Positions 24,938 through 33,738 of a stretch of DNA of 64,000 nucleotides are shown one piece after another. Position numbers and translations under genes: made by a program. How positions within the stretch are numbered: position 1 is the stretch's first letter; each line of letters starts with the position of its first letter. Where the stretch lies: NCBI GenBank assembly GCA_022799115.1, contig JAAWNT010000004.1, forward strand, positions 48,107 through 112,106, written 5' to 3'. This DNA is from Clostridiales bacterium (GTDB lineage: Bacteria; Bacillota; Clostridia; Oscillospirales; Acutalibacteraceae). The notes beneath the pieces are model-generated. The model worked only from the letters and a program-made list of their open reading frames with translations, was not told where the DNA came from and ran no database searches.

Positions 24938-26166
24938 AATCTACCGCGTTGACTGTAACGCAACTGAATGTATATATAAAATCCATGCTGGATGGAGATC
25001 CCAATTTGAGCGGCGTATTTGTGGTGGGAGAGCTATCCAATTTTACCAACCACTATCGATCCGGACATTTTTACTTTTCACTTAAGGATGACCGGTGCGC
25101 GTTAAAATGCGTGATGTTTGCAAGCTCCGCTTCCCGGGTGCGCTTTCGCCCCCAGGACGGAATGCGTGTATTGGTGCGGGGACGGGTGTCGGTCTACGAA
25201 GCGAGCGGTCAGTACCAGCTCTATGTGGAGGATATGCAGCCGGATGGGGTGGGGGCGCTCAGCCTCGCCTTTGAACAACTGAAAAAGAAACTGGCCCAGG
25301 AAGGTCTGTTTTCTCCGGAGCGCAAGAAACCCTTACCCCGTTTGCCGCGGCGTGTGGGAGTGGTGACCTCACCCACTGGTGCGGCCATTCAGGATATCAA
25401 ACAAATCCTGCGCCGCCGGTTTCCACTTTCGGAGATGGTGTTTTGTCCCGTATTGGTTCAGGGAGAGGAGGCCCCGGCGCAAATTATAGAGGCGATACGC
25501 AGATTTAACGAGTCGAACGCGGCGGATGTTCTTATTGTGGGCCGTGGCGGAGGCTCCATGGAGGACTTATGGGCCTTTAACAATGAAGGGGTTGCTCGTG
25601 CGGTGGCGGCGTCCCGCATTCCGGTCATCTCGGCGGTGGGGCATGAGACGGATTTTACCATCTGCGATCTGGCTGCGGATTTGCGGGCTCCCACTCCTTC
25701 AGCCGCCGCAGAGCTTGCCGTGCCCGACCAAGCTAAGGTAAAGGCGCAGATTGAGTCCTTGGCCGGCGAGCTGCGCCGTATCGAGCGAACTATGGTGGAA
25801 AGGCAGCGGCTCCGTTTGCAGCAGCTGCTGCAAAGCAGAATCATGCGCAATCCACGAGAGCTGGTGGAAAACAGGCGTATGCGGCTGGATACTGCGTATT
25901 CAGAACTTTCCTATCAGTATTTACAGGGACTTACAAAGCATCAGAAGAGATTTTCCCAATTGATGGCAAAGCTGGATGCCCTTAACCCCATGCAGGTGCT
26001 GGGACGGGGATATTCCATCGTGCAGAACCGTCAAGGCGGGGTGGTTAAAAGCATAAATGAGACCGAAATAGGGCAGAATCTGAATATCAGACTTTCCGAC
26101 GGTCGATTGGGCTGCATTGTGCAGTCGATAGAAGGGGAGGAATCCGATGAAGAAAGTATCCTTTGA
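24934..26166 (+). CDS. xseA: Exodeoxyribonuclease VII large subunit
   Basis: The 410-residue subunit degrades single-stranded DNA together with XseB. An OB-fold comes first (FVVGELSNFTNHYRSGHFYF), then the catalytic domain with VGVVTSPTGAAIQDI, GRGGGSMEDLWAFN and VGHETDFTICDLAADLRAPTPSAAAE, and a coiled-coil C-terminal domain. It overlaps the previous stop by ATGA and contains the ribosome site and start of xseB. Confidence 0.96.
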   Translation: MKSTALTVTQLNVYIKSMLDGDPNLSGVFVVGELSNFTNHYRSGHFYFSLKDDRCALKCVMFASSASRVRFRPQDGMRVLVRGRVSVYEASGQYQLYVEDMQPDGVGALSLAFEQLKKKLAQEGLFSPERKKPLPRLPRRVGVVTSPTGAAIQDIKQILRRRFPLSEMVFCPVLVQGEEAPAQIIEAIRRFNESNAADVLIVGRGGGSMEDLWAFNNEGVARAVAASRIPVISAVGHETDFTICDLAADLRAPTPSAAAELAVPDQAKVKAQIESLAGELRRIERTMVERQRLRLQQLLQSRIMRNPRELVENRRMRLDTAYSELSYQYLQGLTKHQKRFSQLMAKLDALNPMQVLGRGYSIVQNRQGGVVKSINETEIGQNLNIRLSDGRLGCIVQSIEGEESDEESIL

Positions 26167-26374
26167 AGCGGCAATCAGCGAGCTGGAGGAAATCGTTCGC
26201 CAACTGGAGGGCGGAAATGAACCGTTGGAAAGCTCTTTAAAGCTGTTTGAAAAGGGGGCTAAACTGGCCTCCTATTGTTATAGCGCCTTAGACAAAGCGG
26301 AACAAAAGGTGACCGAATTGTCAAAGTTAGAGAATAGTGAAACGGAGGGAGAGCCGGATGCCGACCAGCAGTGA
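26147..26374 (+). CDS. xseB: Exodeoxyribonuclease VII small subunit
   Basis: A 75-residue helical protein with the family pattern SFEAAISELEEIVRQLEGG and PLESSLKLFEKG. Multiple copies bind the coiled coil of XseA. It overlaps xseA by 20 bases and ispA by 17, so the three are translated together. Confidence 0.95.
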   Translation: MKKVSFEAAISELEEIVRQLEGGNEPLESSLKLFEKGAKLASYCYSALDKAEQKVTELSKLENSETEGEPDADQQ

Positions 26375-27239
26375 ATACATTAAAAGGATTGAACAGGCTC
26401 TCAGCTCCTATCTGCCCAAAGAGGACGGTCTGGAGGCCGACGTATGTAAAGCCATGCGATACAGTCTGATGGGGGGAGGAAAGCGGATCCGCCCAATTTT
26501 AACCTTGGAATTTTGCCGCGTTTGTGGAGGAAACCTGTATACAGCTCTTCCGTTCGCCTGCGCGGTGGAAATGGTGCATACCTATTCCCTGATCCACGAT
26601 GACCTTCCCTGTATGGATAACGACGCCATGCGACGGGGGCGCCCTTCCAATCATGCCGTGTTTGGTGAGGACATCGCGTTGCTGGCGGGAGACGCCCTTC
26701 TCAGCTTGGCTTTTGAAACCATGCTTTCCCCCGACAGCGCAGGAACGGCCGCAGAAGACCGGGCGGTTCGCGCGGCTGGAATTCTGGCCAGAGCCTCCGG
26801 AGCCACCGGCATGGTGGGGGGACAAGTGATCGATTTACAAAATGAGGGGAAACAGGTGACTGCGGATGTGATCCAGCAGATGGATGAAAAAAAGACAGGC
26901 GCTCTGATTGTGGCTGCCGCTCAGATGGGCTGTGTGCTCGCTGGAGCCGACGGCAACCAGACGGCCGCTGCCCGCACCTATGCACGATCCGTTGGACTGG
27001 CTTTTCAGATCGTGGATGACATTTTGGATGTGACATCGGAAAGCGCTGTGTTGGGAAAACCTGCCGGCAGCGATCTGGCCAATCAAAAATTTACGTATGT
27101 CTCCCTGCTGGGATTGGAGCGCTCGCGAGAGTTGGTGGAAGAGCTCACTCAGCAGGCGCTTTCCGCGCTGAACGCCTTTGACGAAGATACGGAGTTTCTC
27201 TCCTCTTTGGCCAGGAAGTTAGCCGTTCGGGAGCATTGA
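26358..27239 (+). CDS. ispA: Polyprenyl synthetase (farnesyl diphosphate synthase type)
   Basis: The 293-residue trans-prenyltransferase condenses isopentenyl diphosphate with allylic diphosphates. The first aspartate-rich motif is DDLPCMDND at about 80, with the two-residue insert typical of bacterial farnesyl synthases, and the second is DDILD at about 220; GGGKRIRP and GKPAGSDLANQKFT complete the site. GGAGGGAGAGCCGG precedes the chosen ATG. It pairs functionally with the downstream dxs. Confidence 0.94.
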   Translation: MPTSSEYIKRIEQALSSYLPKEDGLEADVCKAMRYSLMGGGKRIRPILTLEFCRVCGGNLYTALPFACAVEMVHTYSLIHDDLPCMDNDAMRRGRPSNHAVFGEDIALLAGDALLSLAFETMLSPDSAGTAAEDRAVRAAGILARASGATGMVGGQVIDLQNEGKQVTADVIQQMDEKKTGALIVAAAQMGCVLAGADGNQTAAARTYARSVGLAFQIVDDILDVTSESAVLGKPAGSDLANQKFTYVSLLGLERSRELVEELTQQALSALNAFDEDTEFLSSLARKLAVREH

Positions 27240-27245
27240 CACAAA

Positions 27246-27292
27246 GAAGGCAGGAGGACAAATCTATGAAGATTTCATTCCCGCCTTTTTTA
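27246..27292 (+). terminator. Terminator of the nusB-xseAB-ispA transcript
   Basis: AAGGCAGGA pairs with TCCCGCCTT (one mismatch), followed by TTTTT. The loop contains AGGAGG and an ATG that opens an 11-codon frame (27266-27301) overlapping the hairpin. Confidence 0.65.
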
Positions 27293-27301
27293 ACCGTTTG
27301 A

Positions 27302-27537
27302 TAAGAATTGCTTCCTCCTTTGTTCATACATAAATTCCAATTCGCAATGGTTTTTTCATACTTTCGTAACAGGATTATGGCTGATTGAAAGAAAGGAAAC
27401 GGAAAGCCGTATTCGTTGAGCGAATTAGTGGCTTTTTAGAACTTTTCGACCGGCGGGCCGTATTTCAAAACAATTAGAAAACGCGGGCATTTATAGTAAA
27501 TATCGGCGTTATGGAGGAGACATAACATACCAATCCA
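27302..27537. other. Non-coding gap before the dxs promoter
   Basis: About 235 bases with no supported gene, repeat or RNA. A GGCGGGCCG stretch near 27450 has no clear partner. Confidence 0.4.
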
Positions 27538-27566
27538 TTGAGTATTTTTCATTTCTATGGTATGAT
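27538..27566 (+). promoter_or_regulatory. Sigma-A promoter of dxs
   Basis: TTGAGT (27538-27543), 17 bases, TATGAT (27561-27566), 29 bases upstream of the dxs start. Confidence 0.65.
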
Positions 27567-27595
27567 TATAAACAATCTGGAAATGGGGTTTTCTC

Positions 27596-29458
27596 ATGAA
27601 CGACGAAGTTTTACTTAATAAGATACATTCTCCCGATGATTTAAAAGAGTTGAATTTGAACCAGCTCAATCAATTATGCAGAGAAATTCGTGATAAATTG
27701 ATTGAGACCGTGTCTCAAAACGGTGGACATTTGGCCTCCAACCTGGGGGTTGTAGAGCTGACGGTGGCGATTCATAAAGTATTTAACACACCGGAAGATG
27801 CGTTGGTATGGGACGTGGGTCATCAGTGCTATGTGCATAAGATATTGACCGGACGGTTGGACCAAATTGACAGCATCCGGACGGAGGGGGGACTGTCGGG
27901 ATTTCCAAAGCGAAGGGAAAGCCGTTACGACAGCTTTAATACCGGACACAGCAGCACGTCCATCTCCTCCGCATTTGGGATCGCGAACGCCAAAGCGTTG
28001 CAAAATCAAGCGGGGAAAGTAATTGCCGTCATCGGCGACGGCGCCCTGTCCGGGGGACTGGCCTATGAAGGACTGAATAATGCCGGACGCTTTAAAAAGA
28101 ATTTTATTGTGATCTTAAACGATAATAATATGTCCATCTCCCGCAACGTGGGATCAATGGCTCGTTATTTGGCGGGGATCCGGGCAAAGCCCGCTTACTT
28201 GCGCACCAAGCACCGGATAGAAAAGATATTGCTGCATATACCCTGTGTGGGGAAGATTATACGGAATTTCCTGCAATATTCCAAATCTTTCCTAAAAAAT
28301 CTGCTGTATAAAAGTACGCTTTTTGAGGATATGGGTTTCATGTATTACGGTCCGTTTGACGGACACGACCTGGGGAAGCTCATCGACATATTGCAGGTGG
28401 CTAAAAATTTCAAAAAACCAGTTCTAATCCATGTGGTTACCAAAAAGGGAAAGGGATATCCCTTTGCGGAAAAGGACCCCAAATCGTTTCACGGGGTATC
28501 CGCCTTTGACATCGAGACGGGGGAAACCCCTGCGGGCGGAAAGAATTTTTCCAGCGTTTTTGGTACCCTGCTGTGTTGCATGACGGAGGCGGACCCCCGT
28601 ATTTGCGCCATTACAGCGGCCATGATTTCGGGGACCGGATTAACAGAATATTCCCGTATTTTTAGAGATCACTGTTTTGACGTGGGAATTGCGGAAGAGC
28701 ATGCCGTTACCTTTGCCGGCGGATTGGCTGCGGGCGGGATGCTGCCGGTCTTTGCAGTGTATTCCAGCTTTTTACAGCGAGGCTACGACCAGATCATTCA
28801 CGACGCCGCCTTGCAAAACGCCAAGGTTACCTTTGCTATTGACCGGGCCGGAATTGTGGGCGAGGACGGGGAAACCCATCAGGGGCTGTTCGATGTGGCG
28901 TTTCTCAATACCATCCCCAACATCACCGTGTTTTCTCCCACTTATTTTGAGGAAATGGCGGCATGTTTTCAAAACGCCATCTACCAATGCAGGGGTGTGG
29001 CGGCGGTGCGGTATCCAAGAGGGGGAGAACTTTATAAACCGGATGATTTTTGTCCCTCCGACGATCCTTATGACGTATATGGAAATCCAGGCGCGCCCTA
29101 TATGCTGGTGACCTACGGCCGGTTGTTTTCTTTTGCCTGCAAAGCGAAGAAAGCGTTGGAACAGGAGGGGATTTCTCTCTGTGTTCTAAAGCTAAACCGA
29201 ATCAAACCGATCGCAGAAAAAGCGCTGGCGCTGTGCGCCCTGAAACAAAAGGTGTTTTTCTTTGAAGAAGGGATGCAGTGCGGCGGCTTGGGCGAGCACT
29301 TTGGCTTTTTGCTGAGTCAGACCGGTTTTGCAGGGAATTACCGCATCAAAGCGGTGGACGGTTTTGTCCCTCAGGCGCCCATGGACCGGGCTCTTCATAG
29401 TTTGGAATTGGACGATCAGGGAATGATAAATTTGATTAGAAATGAGTGCGGACAGTGA
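27596..29458 (+). CDS. dxs: 1-deoxy-D-xylulose-5-phosphate synthase
   Basis: The 620-residue thiamine-diphosphate enzyme makes DXP from pyruvate and glyceraldehyde 3-phosphate, the first step of the MEP isoprenoid route. The pattern NGGHLASNLGVVELTVAIH, the TPP-binding GDGALSGGLAYEGLNN at about 147, and the catalytic Glu in GIAEEHAVTFAGG at about 367 are present. DRAGIVGEDGETHQG is typical. In this lineage its own TPP supply comes from the thi genes at 53-57 kb. The tail of the gene overlaps tlyA. Confidence 0.96.
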   Translation: MNDEVLLNKIHSPDDLKELNLNQLNQLCREIRDKLIETVSQNGGHLASNLGVVELTVAIHKVFNTPEDALVWDVGHQCYVHKILTGRLDQIDSIRTEGGLSGFPKRRESRYDSFNTGHSSTSISSAFGIANAKALQNQAGKVIAVIGDGALSGGLAYEGLNNAGRFKKNFIVILNDNNMSISRNVGSMARYLAGIRAKPAYLRTKHRIEKILLHIPCVGKIIRNFLQYSKSFLKNLLYKSTLFEDMGFMYYGPFDGHDLGKLIDILQVAKNFKKPVLIHVVTKKGKGYPFAEKDPKSFHGVSAFDIETGETPAGGKNFSSVFGTLLCCMTEADPRICAITAAMISGTGLTEYSRIFRDHCFDVGIAEEHAVTFAGGLAAGGMLPVFAVYSSFLQRGYDQIIHDAALQNAKVTFAIDRAGIVGEDGETHQGLFDVAFLNTIPNITVFSPTYFEEMAACFQNAIYQCRGVAAVRYPRGGELYKPDDFCPSDDPYDVYGNPGAPYMLVTYGRLFSFACKAKKALEQEGISLCVLKLNRIKPIAEKALALCALKQKVFFFEEGMQCGGLGEHFGFLLSQTGFAGNYRIKAVDGFVPQAPMDRALHSLELDDQGMINLIRNECGQ

Positions 29459-30261
29459 CGGAGAAAAAAAGATTAGATGTACTGCTGGTGGATTTGGGAT
29501 TGGCCGAAAGCCGGGAGAAGGCCAAAGCCGTCATCATGGCAGGGCAGGTATATGTGGATCATCAAAAGGCGGATAAGCCGGGCACGCCGTATCCTGGAAA
29601 TGTGCAGGTAGAGCTGCGCGGCCCGGCGATGCCCTATGTCAGCCGGGGCGGATTAAAACTGGAAAAGGCTATGAAACATTTTGGGCTGGGGTTGCAGGGG
29701 AAAACGGCGATGGATATCGGCGCGTCTACCGGCGGATTTACCGACTGTATGCTGCAAAACGGCGCGGTGAAGGTATATGCGGTAGATGTGGGGTATGGAC
29801 AACTGGCTTGGAAGCTGCGCAACGACCCGCGGGTGGTGAATATGGAGCGCACAAACATTCGTTATGTTACCCGGGAGCAAGTGCCGGATCCGATTGATTT
29901 TGTCAGTGTGGATGTGTCTTTTATCTCTTTAAAACTGGTGCTGCCGGTGGCGCGGGATTTGATGGCTGACAACGCGGAAGCGGTTTGCCTGATTAAGCCG
30001 CAGTTTGAGGCGGGAAGAGAAAACGTTGGAAAAAAAGGCGTGGTGCGCGATCCCAAGATTCACAGACAGGTGATTCAGAGCATTGTAGACTTTACGGCGA
30101 GCTCTGGGTTTACGGTTTTGGGGCTTACCTATTCTCCGGTTAAGGGTCCGGAGGGCAATATTGAATATTTGCTGTACATAAAAAAGGGGATACACGCTGC
30201 GGCTTCAGAACTGGAGATCGCGACGCTGGTGAGCCAGTCCCATTTCGATCTTGACGGCTAA
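29446..30261 (+). CDS. tlyA: TlyA-family rRNA 2'-O-methyltransferase
   Basis: The 271-residue protein has an N-terminal S4 RNA-binding domain (RLDVLLVDLGLAESREKAKA) followed by an FtsJ-like SAM methyltransferase domain with DIGASTGGFTDCMLQNGA, VDVGYGQL and VSFISLKLVLP. TlyA enzymes methylate riboses in 16S and/or 23S rRNA. Both candidate starts are GTG (29446 and 29455); the second overlaps the dxs stop as GTGA. This is the yqxC position of the Bacillus order. Confidence 0.92.
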   Translation: MRTVTEKKRLDVLLVDLGLAESREKAKAVIMAGQVYVDHQKADKPGTPYPGNVQVELRGPAMPYVSRGGLKLEKAMKHFGLGLQGKTAMDIGASTGGFTDCMLQNGAVKVYAVDVGYGQLAWKLRNDPRVVNMERTNIRYVTREQVPDPIDFVSVDVSFISLKLVLPVARDLMADNAEAVCLIKPQFEAGRENVGKKGVVRDPKIHRQVIQSIVDFTASSGFTVLGLTYSPVKGPEGNIEYLLYIKKGIHAAASELEIATLVSQSHFDLDG

Positions 30262-30336
30262 GCGGTTCAATCCTTTACACATTATTTTTCAATCAGTTTG
30301 TTCAAAACTTTTGTAATGGAATTGGAGGCAGCTCTC

Positions 30337-31194
30337 ATGAAAATAGCGATCTTGCCGAACTTAAACAAAAACGACGCCCATAAGCATACGGTGCAAATTA
30401 TTCGCAAGCTGTTGGAGCTGAAGGCGGATATCTTGATGTTCTCCAGATATCAGGATTATTTCAATTGTGAAGAGATTGTCTTTTACCAAGATTTTTATGA
30501 GATGGTGGCCGATTGCGACGTGATGCTGGCGATTGGCGGCGACGGCACCATCATCCACGCGGCTAAGCACGCCGCTATCGCCGGGAAGCCCTTACTTGGT
30601 ATTAATTTGGGAAGAATCGGCTTTGTGGCGGGGCTGGAATTAAATGAACTGGACCGTCTCAAAGATTTGGTGGATGGAGATTATCACATTGAAAAGCGGA
30701 TGATGCTGGAGGTAGCCATTCAAAACCAGGAGAAGTCGGATACCTTTTACGCGTTGAATGACGCCGTGATCTCACGCGGATCCCTATCCAGGATGATTGA
30801 TCTTAATGTGGGATTTCACGATAACAAGATCAGTCACTACCGGGCGGACGGTTTGATTATTTCCACCCCTACCGGGTCCACCGCTTATTCCCTGTCGGCG
30901 GGAGGGCCGGTGATTGAGCCGGTAATGCGGTGTATGCTGCTTACCCCGATTTGCTCCCATTCTCTGTTTTCTCGATCGGTTCTCTTTGGAGAGGACGCGC
31001 GGCTAAGCGTACAGGCCCCTGCCGTGGACGACAACGAAATATTCCTGACTATCGACGGGGAAACCTCGGTACAGCTGGATGCGGAGGATACCGTACAGAT
31101 CCAGGCTGCCGCCATCCAAGTGCATTTAATCAAGATTAAAGATATCAGCTTTTATGAGGTGCTTAATGAAAAGCTATCGGAAAGGAGGATTTGA
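30337..31194 (+). CDS. nadK: NAD kinase
   Basis: The 285-residue enzyme phosphorylates NAD to NADP. The GGDGT motif is at about 67-71 and the second conserved stretch is ADGLIISTPTGSTAYSLSAGGPVI. ATP-type family of the normal length. The start at 30337 follows GGAGG; the frame is open 13 codons upstream. The stop codon directly abuts the GTG of argR. Confidence 0.95.
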   Translation: MKIAILPNLNKNDAHKHTVQIIRKLLELKADILMFSRYQDYFNCEEIVFYQDFYEMVADCDVMLAIGGDGTIIHAAKHAAIAGKPLLGINLGRIGFVAGLELNELDRLKDLVDGDYHIEKRMMLEVAIQNQEKSDTFYALNDAVISRGSLSRMIDLNVGFHDNKISHYRADGLIISTPTGSTAYSLSAGGPVIEPVMRCMLLTPICSHSLFSRSVLFGEDARLSVQAPAVDDNEIFLTIDGETSVQLDAEDTVQIQAAAIQVHLIKIKDISFYEVLNEKLSERRI

Positions 31195-31650
31195 GTGAAA
31201 ACCAGAAGACATGCGAAAATTTTAGAACTCATTCAAGAACATACCATCGACACCCAGGAGGAATTGCTGCGGTTGCTCAGAAATACTGGGTTTGACGTGA
31301 CACAAGCGACGGTTTCTCGGGATATCAAAGAGCTTCGCTTGGTAAAGACGCTGGGAAGAGACGGCCGGTATCAATATTCTACGGGAAAAACCGAAAATCT
31401 AGATATTTCGGCTAAATTTTTTACTTTGTTTTCTGATTCGGTATTGTCTGTGGACTTTGCCGGCAATATGGTGGTGGTGAAATGTATGAACGGTATGGCG
31501 CAGGGGGTATGCGCAGCCATGGACGCCATGCACTGGGAAGGAGTTGTAGGAACCTTGGCGGGCGACGATACCATCTTTATCATTGCCCGAACAGAAAATA
31601 ACGCCATTGGACTAGTGACGGAGCTGAAAAAATTGCAGCTTAACAAGTAG
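31195..31650 (+). CDS. argR: Arginine repressor ArgR/AhrC
   Basis: A 151-residue hexameric regulator. The winged-helix N-domain has NTGFDVTQATVSRDIKELRLVK and the C-terminal arginine-binding domain has GTLAGDDTIFIIARTE. It represses arginine synthesis and, in Bacillus, activates catabolism. The GTG start follows AGGAGGATTT with no gap from nadK. No arginine genes or obvious ARG boxes are in this window. Confidence 0.94.
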   Translation: MKTRRHAKILELIQEHTIDTQEELLRLLRNTGFDVTQATVSRDIKELRLVKTLGRDGRYQYSTGKTENLDISAKFFTLFSDSVLSVDFAGNMVVVKCMNGMAQGVCAAMDAMHWEGVVGTLAGDDTIFIIARTENNAIGLVTELKKLQLNK

Positions 31651-31658
31651 GTGATGAA

Positions 31659-33341
31659 ATGCTTTCACAGCTGTATATTGAAAATATTGCGGTGATCGAG
31701 AGGGCGGAATTAACATTTCACAAGGGCTTGAATGTGCTTACCGGAGAGACCGGCGCGGGGAAATCCATTGTCATCGATGCGATTCACGCCGTTCTTGGAG
31801 AACGCATTTCCAAAGAATTGGTGCGCACTGGCGCTGCTTGTGCAATAATCAGCGCCGTTTTTGACGCGCCTGCCCCGGAAGCGGAAGCGGCGCTGGAGCG
31901 CTTGGGATATCCTAAGGAAGAGGACGGCGCTCTGTTTATCCAACGTACGATCAGCGCCGAAGGAAAGAGCAGCTGCCGCATTAACGGCCGGCCGGCCACA
32001 GTTTCCGCATTAAAGGAGTTAGGGGTTCATTTGATCCATATCCATGGGCAGAATGAGAGCTATGATTTGCTGTCCCCAAATCTTCATATTCAATATATCG
32101 ACGCAATGGGAGAGCTTGGCGGGCTGCTGGCCCGATATCAGGAGCAATACCGGGCGCTGCGGTCCATTCGGGAAGAACGGGACGCGCTGCGTATGGATGA
32201 ATCGGAGAAGGCGAGGAGGATGGATCTACTTGCCTATCAGATTGAAGAACTGGAATCCGCGCAGTTGAGAGCCGGAGAATTGCAGGAGTTGACGGAACTA
32301 AGAAATTTTTATCAAAATGGAGAAAAAGTGGCCGCCAGTCTGATGGAAGCGCAGCGCTTCCTTTCTGGAGACGAAGAGACTTCCGGCGCTGAGCAGGCTT
32401 TGGAACAGGCGGTATCCTCCCTGCGGGAGGCCGCGCGATACTTTCCCGCGTCCGAAGGACTGGCCCAACGGATGCAAGAACTCTCCTTTGAGCTGGAGGA
32501 CTGCACAGGGGAACTGAGAGACCTTGCCCAGCAGACTGACTGGGATCCCCAACGGTTGGAAGACATTGAAGAACGGCTGGACAGTTTGCACCGTCTTACC
32601 CGCAAGTATGGAGAAACGGAAGAGGAGATGCTGGCCTTTTTGGAGCGTGCCAAAACCGAGCTGGATCAGATTTCTTTGTCGGAGGAACGGCGTGCGCAAT
32701 TGGACGACGACTACCGGGAAGCGAAAGAAAAAGCTACCCGTTTGGCGGAGAGCCTTTCTCAGGAACGACGGAAGGCGGCGGCTAAATTCGCAGAGCGCGT
32801 CAAGCGGGAGATGACCTTTTTAAATATGCCCGGTGTTCGACTGATTGTAGCTCAGAATCTATGCGGACTCAATTCCATGGGATGCGACGACATTCAGTTT
32901 TTGATCTCAACCAATCCGGGAGAACCGCCGAAACCCATTGCAAAGATCGCTTCCGGCGGAGAGCTTTCCCGCATGATGCTCTCTATAAAGACAGCGCTGG
33001 CGGATAAGGACGCGATTGATACTTTGATCTTTGACGAGGTGGATACCGGCGTCAGCGGAAGCGCCGCCCAGAAGGTGGGCCTGAAGCTCAAGGAGGTTTC
33101 GCGCAGCCGACAGGTGATTTGCATTACCCATTCCGCGCAGATCGCCGCGCTGGCGGATGAGCATTTGCGGATTCACAAGGAGATCCGTGAAGGGCGCACC
33201 TTCACCCATGTGGATATTTTGGACTTTGCCGGCAGAAAAAAGGAGCTTGCCAGAATCGTTGGCGGAGTGCAGATGACGGATCTCACATTAAAAAGCGCGG
33301 AAGAGATGTTGATAATGGCCGGATTTTCAAAGCAGAGTTGA
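31659..33341 (+). CDS. recN: DNA repair protein RecN
   Basis: The 560-residue SMC-like ATPase acts early in double-strand-break repair. Walker A GETGAGKS is at about 29-36, the coiled-coil arms span about 160-350, and the C-terminal ABC signature region ASGGELSRMMLSIK and Walker B TLIFDEVDTGVSG (about 453-465) complete the head. In Bacillus recN is followed by spoIVB and spo0A; here the tyrS promoter overlaps the recN stop codon. Confidence 0.96.
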   Translation: MLSQLYIENIAVIERAELTFHKGLNVLTGETGAGKSIVIDAIHAVLGERISKELVRTGAACAIISAVFDAPAPEAEAALERLGYPKEEDGALFIQRTISAEGKSSCRINGRPATVSALKELGVHLIHIHGQNESYDLLSPNLHIQYIDAMGELGGLLARYQEQYRALRSIREERDALRMDESEKARRMDLLAYQIEELESAQLRAGELQELTELRNFYQNGEKVAASLMEAQRFLSGDEETSGAEQALEQAVSSLREAARYFPASEGLAQRMQELSFELEDCTGELRDLAQQTDWDPQRLEDIEERLDSLHRLTRKYGETEEEMLAFLERAKTELDQISLSEERRAQLDDDYREAKEKATRLAESLSQERRKAAAKFAERVKREMTFLNMPGVRLIVAQNLCGLNSMGCDDIQFLISTNPGEPPKPIAKIASGGELSRMMLSIKTALADKDAIDTLIFDEVDTGVSGSAAQKVGLKLKEVSRSRQVICITHSAQIAALADEHLRIHKEIREGRTFTHVDILDFAGRKKELARIVGGVQMTDLTLKSAEEMLIMAGFSKQS

Positions 33342-33366
33342 CAAACCGGAAAGGATTGGCTATAAT
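33338..33366 (+). promoter_or_regulatory. Consensus sigma-A promoter of the T-box-tyrS unit
   Basis: TTGACA (33338-33343), 17 bases, TATAAT (33361-33366), an exact consensus match. The -35 box overlaps the recN stop codon. Confidence 0.92.
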
Positions 33367-33371
33367 GCAAA

Positions 33372-33638
33372 TAATGCGTGGAAGGGAAGAAGTAAGCAGT
33401 CAAACTGGCAAAGAGAGCCTGCGGCTGGTGTGAGCAGGTACAGGAGGGCGGCTGAAATACATCCTGGAGCAGAAAAGCGGAACGGTTTGTGACGACTGAC
33501 TTAGTAGGTTTTTTCGGGTAACGCCCGTTATCGCGTTGGGGTATGTTAGTACCCATGAGGCCGTAACCGTGAGGTTGCGGTGAACTGAGGTGGTACCGCG
33601 GAATTTCCGCCCTCTGCGTATTTGCAGGGGGCTTTTTT
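33372..33638 (+). promoter_or_regulatory. Tyrosine-specific T-box riboswitch with terminator
   Basis: The 3' part carries the T-box sequence AGGTGGTACCGCG (33588-33600) followed by a terminator (stem GCCCTCTGC/GCAGGGGGC, 33609-33632, then six T residues). In stem I the bulge GAAATACATCC holds UAC (33458-33460), the tyrosine specifier codon. Uncharged tRNA-Tyr should stabilise the antiterminator and permit transcription of tyrS directly downstream. Confidence 0.95.
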
Positions 33639-33738
33639 GTTGGAATCTTCGTTTTGTAAACCCATACAAACGGAAAATTCACCCCCTGAAGGGTTCATTA
33701 TTGTACAAAGAAAGAATATAAGTAGGAGGCAAAACAAC

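Noticed and set aside
24934..24963. Minus-strand frames opposite the TsaD-like gene and xseA
   Set aside because: They overlap strongly supported coding sequence and show low-complexity Ser/Pro/Arg composition typical of antisense frames.
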